A stretch of DNA of 64,000 bases from Phialocephala subalpina (taxonomy: Eukaryota; Ascomycota; Leotiomycetes; Helotiales; Mollisiaceae). Of the stretch, positions 31,636-42,056 are shown one piece after another. Each line of letters starts with the position of its first letter. Positions within the stretch are counted from its first letter, which is position 1. The notes beneath the pieces were generated by a model. The model did no database searches. It was given only the letters and a program-made list of their open reading frames with translations, and was not told where the DNA came from. The translations under genes and the position numbers were made by a program. Location of the stretch: assembly GCA_900073065.1 (NCBI GenBank), contig FJOG01000056.1:208803-272802 (forward strand), in the 5' to 3' direction.

Positions 31636-34101
31636 ATGTTACCGTTCTTCTTCCTTACCGTCGTGTCCTTTCTCTCGACAACCACGACAGCTTCTTTCCA
31701 GATCTATGACTACCTTGATCCTCTGGCAATACAAGAAGCTTGGGGAATTTCTGACCAATGTTTGGCAGCGCTGTAAGTCATTGTATCGCCCTGTTTGCCT
31801 ACGTCTACTCACATTCAAGGAATTCCACAATCGACTGCGATCAGAACAATGCTGTAAAGGCAGCTCAGGGGGCAGACAATATATGTGAGCTGAACGGACT
31901 TCTTCACTGGATAATCTTGAGCTTATCATACCTTAGATTGGTATCCAGAGAATGTCACGGCACTATGCACCTCAGATTGTGCTTCATCACTCTCTTCTTG
32001 GCATTCAGCAGTAGCCTCGAGTTGTGATGGTCAGACAATCAACTACGATGGCACTGTTGTTCTCGCTGAAACTGAACCATTGATGTGGACGACTGGGCAC
32101 GATCTTGTTTGCATGCAAGACAGTTCACAGAATTGGTGCTTCTTGGAATCTCAAGATTGGGAAGGAAGTGACTTTGTGAGGTACTTTTACAACTTTCCCC
32201 CTCGTAATTGATAAAATTGACTTGAAGACTGCAGGTGGGATCCAGATGTCTGTAACAACGATGATCCGATAGACAATCCTCCTCAGTGTAATGACACAGA
32301 CTTCTCGCCAGCCAGTATCTCACCTGACATGATGTCTGTCACGAGGCTTTACGATTCCGACCTGGTAAGACTTGCATCTATGAATGATATTGTACGCGAG
32401 CTAACTCATAACTACAGTACTGTAGCGAATGCTTCATCAAACTGTGGCGTCAACGATTGGTTTCGCCACTGCTTCCAAACAGTACCTTCACAGACTACCT
32501 TCTAGACCAATATGAGGACATCCAGTCAAATTGCTCAACCAGTCTGCCCGTGACGACATACAGCAAGACACTTCTTGTCAGCACGTCGGCAGCAGCAACT
32601 ACCACATCGGGAGCTTCAGCCACGTCAAGCCCAGCCCCAACTGCCACCGGATCATGTATGGGACAATTGGTTGACCCAGACCCCGTCAACTTGGTCACAT
32701 GCAACGACGTAACGGACAAATATAATGTCACGACTGGTGATGTTCGAGTGGCGACCAATGACTATTATTGCCAATTCAATACGACAATATGCTTGCCACT
32801 TCCTTGCGAGCTGGATACCATTTTGGGATCACCCACTTGGTAAGAGACATTGCCCTCTACTTTACCTGAACTTCAATGCTCACAGAGTGTAGTGATAACC
32901 TCACGGAGCTATATTCTACGACTGAGACGAGCATCGACTTGACGCAATTCCTGTTCTGGAACAAAGCAATTCAAGGAAGTTGTGGATTTCTGGCTATAGG
33001 ACAACGAGTCTGCAAGAGGTGAAACATTGGCTCGGGAAAATAGGACTGAGTGAACACTGACTGTTGTTTTCTAGCCCACCTGGAGGACATTACACTCCTT
33101 CGGCCACCTTCGCTGTACCAGCAGCTGCTGGATCATATTACACGACAGCGACTGCGTCCGAGCCGACCCAGACAGGCTCGGTATCTGCTTGTGGTCTCTA
33201 TTACAACGTGGTTTCTGGAGATACAGTAAGCACCACTTTCTTCTGATTACCATGATCTCATTAAAAGCTAACAACTTCAGTGTAATGGAATCTGTTTGAG
33301 ATTGTAAGTATTGAAGACCTGACAGACATTGCAAACACTAATGTGAACAGTGGCATCAATGAAACTGAATTACATGACTTGAATACCTATCTCAATGATG
33401 GATGCACCAACCTCTGGCTGAACACAGCTGTTTGCGTTGCTCCGGTCTCGAAAGGACCACCCTCTACTGATGGCACTTGCGGACCATCGCATGATTATGC
33501 TACTTGCGATGGAACTGCTTTCGGCAGCTGCTGCTCAACGAGCGGTTTCTGTGGAAGCACATCCGACTACTGTAGCTATAGCACCTGTTATTCTGGAGCA
33601 TGCGATGCACCAGGTACAGCCACTCAAGATGGCACATGTGGACCATCTTATGGCGGAACAACTTGCACCAATCCTGAATGGGGCCCATGTTGTTCAATCT
33701 ACGGCTTTTGTGGAAACGACACCGACCATTGTGGAACCGGAAACTGCTATTCAGGAGCCTGTCAAGACACAAACAACCTCTCTACTGACGGATCTTGCGG
33801 ACCTATGTTTGCAGGCAATAAGACATGCACAGGAACCCAATTTGGAAGTTGCTGTTCGACTTCTGGGTATTGTGGGAGTACCAGTGACTACTGCGGAGCA
33901 GGGAATTGCTATTCAGGAGCTTGTGACACCGGTTCTTCTGTTGCCATCAGTCCTGATGGGACATGCGGGCCAAGCTCAGCGGGCGCGTATGTTTGTGATG
34001 GCTCCAAGTTCGGGACTTGTTGTTCGACATCAGGGTTCTGTGGGAGTACAAGTGACTATTGTGCTGGTACCAATTGCTATTCGGGAGCCTGTACGAGTTA
34101 G
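31636..34101 (+). CDS. Secreted LysM protein with four hevein-type chitin-binding repeats
   Basis: Binds chitin or chito-oligosaccharides outside the cell. A signal peptide (MLPFFFLTVVSFLSTTTTA) is followed by a Cys-rich N-terminal region typical of large fungal LysM proteins. Several short introns are supported by conserved joins such as CLAALNSTIDCD and ADNIYWYPENVTALC. LysM-like modules: VTDKYNVTTGDVRVATND with ICLPLPC; a second around LTELYSTTETSIDL; a third at CGLYYNVVSGDTCNG to CVAP. From 33455 there are four tandem ChtBD1 repeats of about 53 residues, each with the pattern DGTCGP ... FGSCCSTSGFCGSTSDYC ... CYSGAC, ending at 34101. Divergent pairing with a subgroup-C chitinase is a known fungal arrangement. 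It probably protects the producer's own wall or helps target the chitinase; this is inferred. Confidence 0.87.
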
Positions 34102-34525
34102 AGAAGCAGCAATCGAGTGAAATAATGATAATAAAATGTACTTTTGGAAGCCAAAGATGAGCACTGCTACTGCGTATTTCCTCGGCCGTTGAAAGCGACA
34201 AGCCTCGGGGAGTGCTGGAAATGGCTGCTTCTTTCGACGAAGTGAAAGTGAGAGAAGTTGAATCCAAAGCCGTCTTTTGCTGGGGTTGAGGCAAGGAAGC
34301 TTTTGGTGTCGGCCTGATATGAGTCGCGAACGAAAATTGTTTCATGCTTCGCCACATGCTATCAGGGATGACAAGGGGTATTTCCCGCTTCGGTCCTTCC
34401 CCTGAGTACCCCTGTCTTCTCGCTTGGGCGGCTAAGAGTTTAGCGTGTATGCTGGACTTTACTCCGACCCGGCATTTTTCAAACTTCATTTCCAACTTCC
34501 AAGCAAGGTATCGCATCATTCACAG
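34102..34525. other. Intergenic region, no feature seen
   Basis: Separates the LysM gene from the next plus-strand gene. No convincing coding sequence. Confidence 0.5.
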
Positions 34526-36173
34526 ATGAAGCTGCCTCCATATCGTGCTCTTCAGAATACAGTCTGCCTGGTATTGTTAGGAACTTTCGCTGCTTGGCTT
34601 TTCACAAAATTTTCCAGTCGTTCCAACGCGATTCACGCCATGTCCACCGAGTCTCAGTCACGTGCATTCGACGTTGAGCGATGCATCGAGTTGCACAACC
34701 AGCTTGTGCAAATAGGCTGGGAAGGCAGCGGTCAGAACTTCGAGGATGCTGAGATGCAAACTTGGTGGGAGATGTATGGCACAGACTGTGATGAGCAAGA
34801 TCTCACCCCACGCCTGATACCCGAAATCGTCGAGTTTTTGAAAGGCGCTCTGCAACCAGATCCGGAAGACACAAGGCACGATTCTCCGTATCAGAATTTC
34901 TTTTACTACATCCAAGGTCTGGCGATACCGGAGACGATACTTTCTGAGAACTTTATATTGGAGGGGCTAGATGAGGAACCGCCGAGATATGTGCTGTTGT
35001 ATCATGTTACTGATTTGAAGAGTCATCCTTGTGGGATTCTGTGAGTGTGGACTCGCTTTTTGTTGGGCATTGACTAATATATAAGGTAGGTTTGACCAAC
35101 AAACGGAGAAGGCTAGAACAGTTTTCTCGATCACGATCGATGATACGATTGTGCCCGAGGAGGACAGACCGTGGATGCCTCTCCAAACCATCTTGGGGCA
35201 GTATTTGGAAATGATCGAGCTCGGTAAGGTCATTACGGCTCCAGGGGATGATTCGGATGACGAGGTTGATGAAGACCTAAGGGATGAGGAGACAGTCAAG
35301 ATGGAGCGAAAGCCATGGACTCTTCAATCGCACAGCAAGAAGATCCTCGATCGGACACTCACCGCTTATCAGAACCTCCTCCGGACAATTGAAGAACGAC
35401 TGCCTAACCATTCACGCGACTCTCCTCCTTCGTCTCCGCCTCGGAAGCGACAGCGAGGCGAACAGGAGCCCATCACCGAAGCGAAGGATAACGAATTCGG
35501 CGAAGCTGTATCAGCTTTAATCTCCTCGAATCAGGTATCAGAATCCTCTTTTGTTGTCAAATTTCTCCAACAGCTCACTCATCCTACTCGACCGGAACTC
35601 AAATTCATCGCACCAGGACTGCGCCTCCCTACACCGGAGTCGCTATCAGATCAGCCATTTCAGAACATAGATTTCCATGCCAGCAGATACTACAATCCCA
35701 TCCTCCTATTCCCCACCAACAGTCACGAGACAACGTTCCCAGACAGAAATCAAAACCCATTCCGTGATCCATACGACAAGGACCGTACCTCCTTCCCTTC
35801 CGGGGTCTGGATCAGCGAAAGCATACTCGAAGGCGGAGATTTCGACGACGCATGTCGACTGCTTCTACCAAGGCACGTCATTGGTCGGGAAGGAAAAGAG
35901 ACTGAGCATCATGCGAAAAGTACGGATGGATTTATTCTGGAAGACAGTGACGGAGAGGGATTAGCAGCTGGCTTGTATCAGACGAGTTGCAATCCATTCA
36001 TTCCGAGGCATGAGGTGGAGCTATTCCGAGTGCTGGAACATTGGGTTCAGATGGTGCAGAGTGGGAGGTGGGAAGTTGGTGCTGAGGGTGTGAGTGGTGG
36101 GATTGAGAAGTGGAAGGAAGCTGACGAGAGTGATGATGGTAGTGAGTTGTATCAGCTGGACCTTGCATGGTAG
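34526..36173 (+). CDS. Hypothetical protein, possible N-terminal membrane segment
   Basis: Two exons (34526-35040, 35090-36173) join in phase to 532 aa. From ATG 34526 there is a hydrophobic segment (TVCLVLLGTFAAWLFTKF). A second in-frame ATG (MSTESQSRAFDVERC, 34640) would give a soluble protein, so the start is ambiguous. The body has Trp-rich and acidic stretches, an Arg/Ser/Pro-rich patch (PPRKRQRGEQEP) that could be a nuclear signal, and a C-terminus rich in Asp/Ser. I recognise no family; the layout suggests a fungal-specific protein. Confidence 0.8.
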
Positions 36174-36492
36174 TGTGGGCACGTGCTACGATAATAATGT
36201 TAAATCTGTAAGTTTGAGCCAGACTTTGAGAACCTTCTCCTGACCCCGTAAAGATGTAGGATGCATCCTGTGCATTAATTGCATACTGTCGCTTCTGATA
36301 CCTTGGCGCCAAGTTTTAGATGTCTCTGTGTGACCAACATTCTGCAGCCACAACCTCAGCTCATGTCTCGGTCCCAAAATAGATTCTGTTGACTAACGAC
36401 TCCTCTTCTTAACATTAAATATCAAAAAGCAGTCCACTCCCACCTTCGCCGCCATTTTACATCTCCCACTTCAACTCGGCAAGGACTGCAAA

Positions 36493-37173
36493 ATGGCACA
36501 ACTCTCCGTACCCTGCGCTTCCTTGCTCGGCATCCCGACCGAGATCCGCACCATGATATACCAAGAATTGATCTCCGACCCCACCACCAACCCTTCTCTC
36601 CTCTATCAATTCTTCTTCCACACCTGCCACGAGATCGCCTCGTCAGCCCATCCATTCAAGGATCTCTGGTCATGCCGCGGCACTTTCCCACTTCCAAGAG
36701 AATTCTACGAACAGTACATCGATGACTGGCGATCCGAGTTCATCGACGATATTCTCGAAAACATCGAGCCTCTACAGCTCAATTTGATCAACAAGCTGTC
36801 TGTAGATGTGACGGGATGGAATAATGGACTCGAAGACTTTGAAGATGAGGAGGATAAGGAGTATGCGAAGGTTGACGAGAACGGGATGAAGTTTTGGGAG
36901 GCATATGATGAGGGGCATTTGTTCTTAGTTGAGGTTCTGGAGAGGTTCCCTGGAGTAGAAAGGGTGGATTTGTTGTCGGATGGGCATGGGTTTATGTGGG
37001 AGCTTGATAGTGTGGTGGATGAGATCAAGAGAGATGAGGACATTGATTGGGAGGCTGTGAAGTGTGATAGAGATGGGGATACTTTTAAGATGGAGTTTAA
37101 GAGGAAGTATCTCGAGATTGATACTTCAAATTGGTTGCATAGGAAGCGCGCGGTTTTCGTTTGGGTTTACTGA
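36493..37173 (+). CDS. Hypothetical protein with F-box/2EXR-like N-terminus
   Basis: Single exon, 226 aa, with ATG at 36493. The opening LLGIPTEIRTMIYQELI has the Leu-Pro-x-Glu-Ile-Arg-x-x-Ile-Tyr pattern common at the start of fungal F-box-like and 2EXR proteins. The rest is acidic (EDFEDEEDKEYAKV) with no recognised domain. It may be a substrate adaptor, but the N-terminal motif is short and the call is weak. Confidence 0.75.
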   Translation: MAQLSVPCASLLGIPTEIRTMIYQELISDPTTNPSLLYQFFFHTCHEIASSAHPFKDLWSCRGTFPLPREFYEQYIDDWRSEFIDDILENIEPLQLNLINKLSVDVTGWNNGLEDFEDEEDKEYAKVDENGMKFWEAYDEGHLFLVEVLERFPGVERVDLLSDGHGFMWELDSVVDEIKRDEDIDWEAVKCDRDGDTFKMEFKRKYLEIDTSNWLHRKRAVFVWVY

Positions 37174-38080
37174 GGGTACTTCTACGTGGGATGGCGAATC
37201 GGCACTTAAGGTCGCTGCTGAAAGTAATAGAATTGACCTCATTATTACTATTCGTAATTCCGGAGTTGATCAAGAGATTTTAACTTACCTTTAAGAAATT
37301 CTATATTCTTTCAGACTTCGAATCTTTATTAGTATTATCCGTGCGCCGTTGCGGGCGCTTGCTGCGGAAAATTTCTCCTCGATGAATAGGACTTCGTTGA
37401 CGCTACGAGATAGAGCACGGATATCCGCCCCGGTTAGGAAGCCTTGTCCGGGTCGAGGCGTGGTCGATCGCATGGGAGTCTCGGAGCGGGAGTCTCGGAG
37501 CGGCACTCCGACCCTAGAACATTGGCGAACCGAGGCAAAACTCCGTATCCCCCTTAACCTTGCAGGCACAACTCGCAACTCGATCAAATGGATTTGTTTA
37601 CGATTGTGAAGACCTAGGCGAGGTCAATGCAGGCAGAACTGAGCCCTACACAGTTCTCAACTCAACTCTTCCGCAGCTTTCCGAATAAGGGGTACCGTAC
37701 TCGTAGACAGTTCCGGCCGTTCCCAGGCACCCGTTACCCTCGAGGTAAACCGTTAGACGAAACCGTTAGACGCGGAGGCAAGCAACAACCTCAAGGATAC
37801 TTCCATGGAAAAACGTGGAGTATCGGCGTTCGCGCCCGCAAAGGAAGCTGTCCTGTGCTGCATGACATTGGAATTCCTGCATTCGGTAATTGAGTAAATT
37901 CGATGACATCTTGTAAGGGTGGCTTCATCTCCTACGAGCTAGGAGTTCGGCTTTTGATGTGTAGGTCAATACGAGATAGAGTGACGTCGAAGCCTGTTTA
38001 TAAAGATGCCATGGTCTCTCTCGACTTATTCGTGCCTTGTTAGTCTCGATCCCCGAACCTCGTCTTGAGAACTCGCCAAT
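37174..38080. other. Intergenic region with two short tandem duplications
   Basis: GGGAGTCTCGGAGC occurs twice in a row (37474-37501) and AAACCGTTAGACG twice in a row (37747-37772). Open frames at 37349-37609 and 37627-37893 have no family similarity. The last 100 bases are the promoter and leader of the GMC oxidoreductase. Confidence 0.6.
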
Positions 38081-40147
38081 ATGTTCGCCTTACGTGCCTT
38101 GAACTTTCTTGCCATTTTAAACACCCTCGCTTCCTCTTCTCTTGCAACATCCGAGTACGTACTTCCCCAGGAACTCAGGCAAAGGTGGCCTCTAATTCAT
38201 TTCAGTTCTTACGAGAAGCGGGATTCCGATATCACGGTGCTTGAGGACTATGACTACGTCGTGGTAGGATCAGGTGCTGGTGGAGGACCGCTTGCAGCCA
38301 GACTAGCAATTTACGGCCAAAAGGTTCTTCTACTCGAGGCTGGTGACGATGAAGGTACTACTCCTTATGAATCAATACCCGCGCTCTACCCGGCGGCTAG
38401 CGAATATGCGCCAATGTCATGGGATTTCTTCGTCCGGCATTACTCAAACGACACTCGAGAAGGGCTGAACTTGAAGGCTACTTATGAAACTCCAGCAGGA
38501 ACGACTTACATCGGGTTGGATCCTCCAGCAGGCTCTATTCTGAAGGGTATATGGTATCCTCGAGCGGCGACACTGGGCGGATGTGCTGCTCATAATGCCA
38601 TGGTCACAGTATATCCCTTTGAGGAAGATTGGTCGCTCATTCAGAACCTCACTGGGGACTCCTCTTGGGCTCCGGATAATATGGTACAATACTGGGAACG
38701 CGTTGAACGAAACGAGTACCTTATCAACTCTACAGACTCGACGGCGGTCGGTCATGGATTTGATGGCTGGCTTGGGACATCTGAAATGCCTCTGGACCTT
38801 GTGGAGACCGATCCCCAGATACTTGCGATGCTCAATGCAACAAATACTGTCATCAACGGACCGCCCGTGTCTGATCTCACTGACGAGAAAAGTTTGGAGG
38901 CAATGTTTCCTCTCGATATGAACACTCTGTATCCTGATCGCGATGCAACCCAAGCTCTTTACCGCTTGCCAGCGGCGGTGTCCGATGGTGTACGAAGCAG
39001 CCCCCGCGGGTTTCTTCTTGAGACTGCAAACGCGACCTATGCAAATGGCACCAAGATGTACCACTTGGATATTCGCACCCATGCTTTTGTGACAAAGATA
39101 CGATTCAGCGAAGCTTCGTCTGGAGAAGAACCAAGGGCAATTGGGGTCGATTTTCTTGACGGAGAGAGCCTTTACTCGGCAGATCCTCGCTCAGGCAATT
39201 CTACTGGTACCCCCGCTGCTGTTAACGCAACAAAAGAGGTCATTATCTCAGCAGGCGCGTTCAATACTCCTCAAATTCTCAAACTGAGCGGTGTTGGGCC
39301 CCGCGCAGAACTCGAAACATTCAACATTTCCGTGGTTGCCGACCTTCCAGGTGTTGGCGCAAGTTTGATGGACCACTACGAGATCAGTACAGTTGTTAAA
39401 TTCAACTCGAGCTTTCCTCTCCTAGAGAAATGCACTTGGCTCTCTACCGCCGACGACCCATGTTACCTTCAATACACTAGCAACTCAACCGAGAAGGGAC
39501 CATACGCAACGACGCTCATTCCTGCAGCAGCTCTACTAAAATCCTCCATTGCAGCTGGCTTGCGCGACACATTCGTCTTCGGCGGGCCCTTCAATTTCCG
39601 TGGATACTTTCAAGGCTACGCCGAGCTTGCCATTGCAGATACCTACCACTGGAGCTGGTCTATCCTCAAAGCACACGAGAACGACTTTGCCGGGAGTGTC
39701 ACGCTCAAGTCCAGCAACCCTCTCGATACACCCAACATCAATTTCAACTTCTTCGACGCAGGAACTACGGCTGGTGGAGCCGATGAGCTGGATATACAGC
39801 CGCTAGTTGAAGCCATCGAGTGGACGCGTAATATTTACGGTAACCTGTCTTCCACCTACCAGGATTTTACGGAGGAGCAGCCCGGTGCGAGCGTCACAAC
39901 CACAGATGAGATCAAGGATTATATCAAAAACCAGGCGTGGGGTCATCATGCTGCGGGCACCGCGCGAATGGGTTCCGCAAGTGATTCAGGTGCTGTGGTC
40001 GACTCGCACTTCCGAGTATTGGGTATCAGCGGGTTAAGAATTGTCGATGCTTCTATCTTCCCCCAGATGCCGGGGTTCTTTCCTGTTTCCTCCGTGTACA
40101 TGATCGGTGAGAAGGCGGCGGATGTGATTGTGGCGGATAATGCATGA
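38081..40147 (+). CDS. Secreted GMC-family FAD oxidoreductase
   Basis: Intronless, 688 aa. Extracellular FAD-dependent oxidation of an alcohol, sugar or aryl alcohol is expected. A signal peptide (MFALRALNFLAILNTLASSSLA) is followed by the dinucleotide motif YVVVGSGAGGGPLAARLA and LLLEAGDDEG. The first GMC signature includes YPRAATLGGCAAHNAMV; the second is SAGAFNTPQILKLSGVGP. The catalytic histidine is in WGHHAAGTARMG. The position usually filled by the second His or Asn falls in FPQMPGFFPVSSVYM, where it is Phe, as in some fungal subclades. Many N-glycosylation sequons (NATN, NSTD, NATY) support secretion. No P450 redox partner or haem domain is fused. A perfect 250-bp tandem duplication begins at its last codons. 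Confidence 0.9.
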   Translation: MFALRALNFLAILNTLASSSLATSEYVLPQELRQRWPLIHFSSYEKRDSDITVLEDYDYVVVGSGAGGGPLAARLAIYGQKVLLLEAGDDEGTTPYESIPALYPAASEYAPMSWDFFVRHYSNDTREGLNLKATYETPAGTTYIGLDPPAGSILKGIWYPRAATLGGCAAHNAMVTVYPFEEDWSLIQNLTGDSSWAPDNMVQYWERVERNEYLINSTDSTAVGHGFDGWLGTSEMPLDLVETDPQILAMLNATNTVINGPPVSDLTDEKSLEAMFPLDMNTLYPDRDATQALYRLPAAVSDGVRSSPRGFLLETANATYANGTKMYHLDIRTHAFVTKIRFSEASSGEEPRAIGVDFLDGESLYSADPRSGNSTGTPAAVNATKEVIISAGAFNTPQILKLSGVGPRAELETFNISVVADLPGVGASLMDHYEISTVVKFNSSFPLLEKCTWLSTADDPCYLQYTSNSTEKGPYATTLIPAAALLKSSIAAGLRDTFVFGGPFNFRGYFQGYAELAIADTYHWSWSILKAHENDFAGSVTLKSSNPLDTPNINFNFFDAGTTAGGADELDIQPLVEAIEWTRNIYGNLSSTYQDFTEEQPGASVTTTDEIKDYIKNQAWGHHAAGTARMGSASDSGAVVDSHFRVLGISGLRIVDASIFPQMPGFFPVSSVYMIGEKAADVIVADNA

Positions 40148-40640
40148 GGAGTATCTTATTTGTCTTTTTGTATATGATTTATGAGGATAATTTTCGGTGT
40201 ACATACTTGTGCATTCTCGTCTTAGGACTTGAATCTAGAACCGTTCAACCGATCCAGGACAGCAGGCATCTTTGAATTCGTCACCTTCTGTCACCTTTGA
40301 ATCCAAACTGCCTATACTGACACTACTATGGTCACGTCTCCATGTGCGCAGTACCCATCAACAACAACTTCATGACCCCAGTCCACCTTTTGCATGAGGA
40401 GTATCTTATTTGTCTTTTTGTATATGATTTATGAGGATAATTTTCGGTGTACATACTTGTGCATTCTCGTCTTAGGACTTGAATCTAGAACCGTTCAACC
40501 GATCCAGGACAGCAGGCATCTTTGAATTCGTCACCTTCTGTCACCTTTGAATCCAAACTGCCTATACTGACACTACTATGGTCACGTCTCCATGTGCGCA
40601 GTACCCATCAACAACAACTTCATGACCCCAGTCCACCTTT
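40141..40640 (+). repeat. Perfect direct tandem duplication, 2 x 250 bp
   Basis: Bases 40141-40390 are repeated without any difference at 40391-40640. The first copy contains the last two codons and stop of the GMC gene and its 3' region. Identical copies mean a very recent duplication or an assembly artefact. Confidence 0.97.
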
Positions 40641-40868
40641 AGGACTTGGGTTAGGGCGGCTGAGAGGGCGAAACCCTGATGAAGAAAAATTAGTATGTTG
40701 AGATAAGATTGGCTGATGAAAAGGAAGATGGGGGAGTACATACAGGAAACATCTCCATCAAGTTATAATGCGCACTTCGAAGGCGGAGAGGGAGACCGGT
40801 GAGATTGTTGACGTCCTTTCTTGGATCTATTTTCGGTTTCAAATCAGTCTAGCTCAGATCCTATCATC

Positions 40869-41295
40869 TCAGACCGAACTCCCTGATAAAAAAAGATTAG
40901 AACCTGAAGGGTTCAAGGAGAACGCACGATTATTATCCAACCCCTCCTTCCTACTAGCTCCCTGCCCCGCAGCAGACAGTGCGCCCGTCGCAGCAAACGA
41001 CCAGAAAATGTAAAATGCAGACAAAGCTGCAATCTCCCTGTCCTTGGGTATTTCTCCCGGAATCGAACTCAGTAAGGTTGAGGCGGACTTCTGCACAACG
41101 CCGTTTGAGGAGGTGAAGTAGTTGGTGACTGGGATGAAGACTAGGAAGACGGGACCGAAGGCTGCCATTAGGATGCCATTGGGATTTACCCTGGGGGATG
41201 TTTGTAAGTGAGTGTTGAGAATGGGAGAGTACGGGGTATATGGGTAGGGGAATGTTGGCAACTTACACGCCGTCGAAGAGTGATGAGGAGGACAT
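40869..41295 (-). CDS. Small membrane protein, unknown function
   Basis: Two exons: a short one from ATG 41295 encoding MSSSSLFDGV, then an exon ending at 40869. The joined protein is about 115 aa. Hydrophobic segments ILMAAFGPVFLVFIPVTNYF and IAALSAFYIFWSFAATGAL predict two membrane helices separated by a polar loop (SSIPGEIPKDRE). No family is recognised. It lies between the GMC gene and the P450 and could be a small organelle or ER membrane protein. Confidence 0.7.
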
Positions 41296-42056
41296 TTTGG
41301 CTACTGCTACTGCAAGTCTGCAAATGTTCTCGAATAATAACGATATTGGGCAAAAGAGGGATCAGGTTGAAGATAGTTTCTGAGGTTCGAAATAAGTTCC
41401 AATAATTGGGAGAGGGTGTCGCGGGTATATGTTATGTCGCAAGATTGTCGTCATGATTGTCCCCTCGAGCTAAAGTATAGCTTCAATATAGCTTCAAGCT
41501 ATCGACGGCATCAGGCGCCTAGACCTCGGTAATGCTTCAGAACAAACTAGAGGGCGATTGCCTCTCACAGGTCGTGTGAGAGTTCTTTTTTTTTTAAACA
41601 CCAATCGCTGTGCACTCAAATCAACGGTTGTAAACGCGGACAACGTCAAGTCCAATCCTCCGCAACAGCCAAATACCTCGCAAAAAACATCCCACGCGCC
41701 TAAAATAGCTTCCTGCGAGAAACTATCATGCCCTGCATACCCCGAAGATGTCCTCAAGAAGACACTCCGCACCTGGCAGAGTTGGTGTGCATGTCCATGG
41801 AAGTCAACATGTTAGAATTGGTTCATCTTGAACTATGAGGAGATTATAAATAACATTGATATATTTGCGTTACACTCTCATGGAAGCTTACAATATCCCA
41901 CTATTCTCCGGACTCCCGCAGAAAGATTATAAACAGGGCGTTCCACAGAACTAAAATTTGAAAGTCCATATCAAACCTCACCTGACTCTATCCGGGGATA
42001 TCGTGAAGCCGATACTCCTCCGCAGAATTGTTCTCTTCCAAGGACGACGAGATCCC
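41296..42056. other. Intergenic region, no gene recognised
   Basis: Contains a T9 run at 41585-41593 and overlapping short frames on both strands without family similarity. Confidence 0.5.

Noticed and set aside
33437..34120. 227-aa second frame inside the LysM protein's hevein repeats
   Set aside because: Repetitive sequence keeps a second frame open; the frame with ordered cysteines is clearly the real one.
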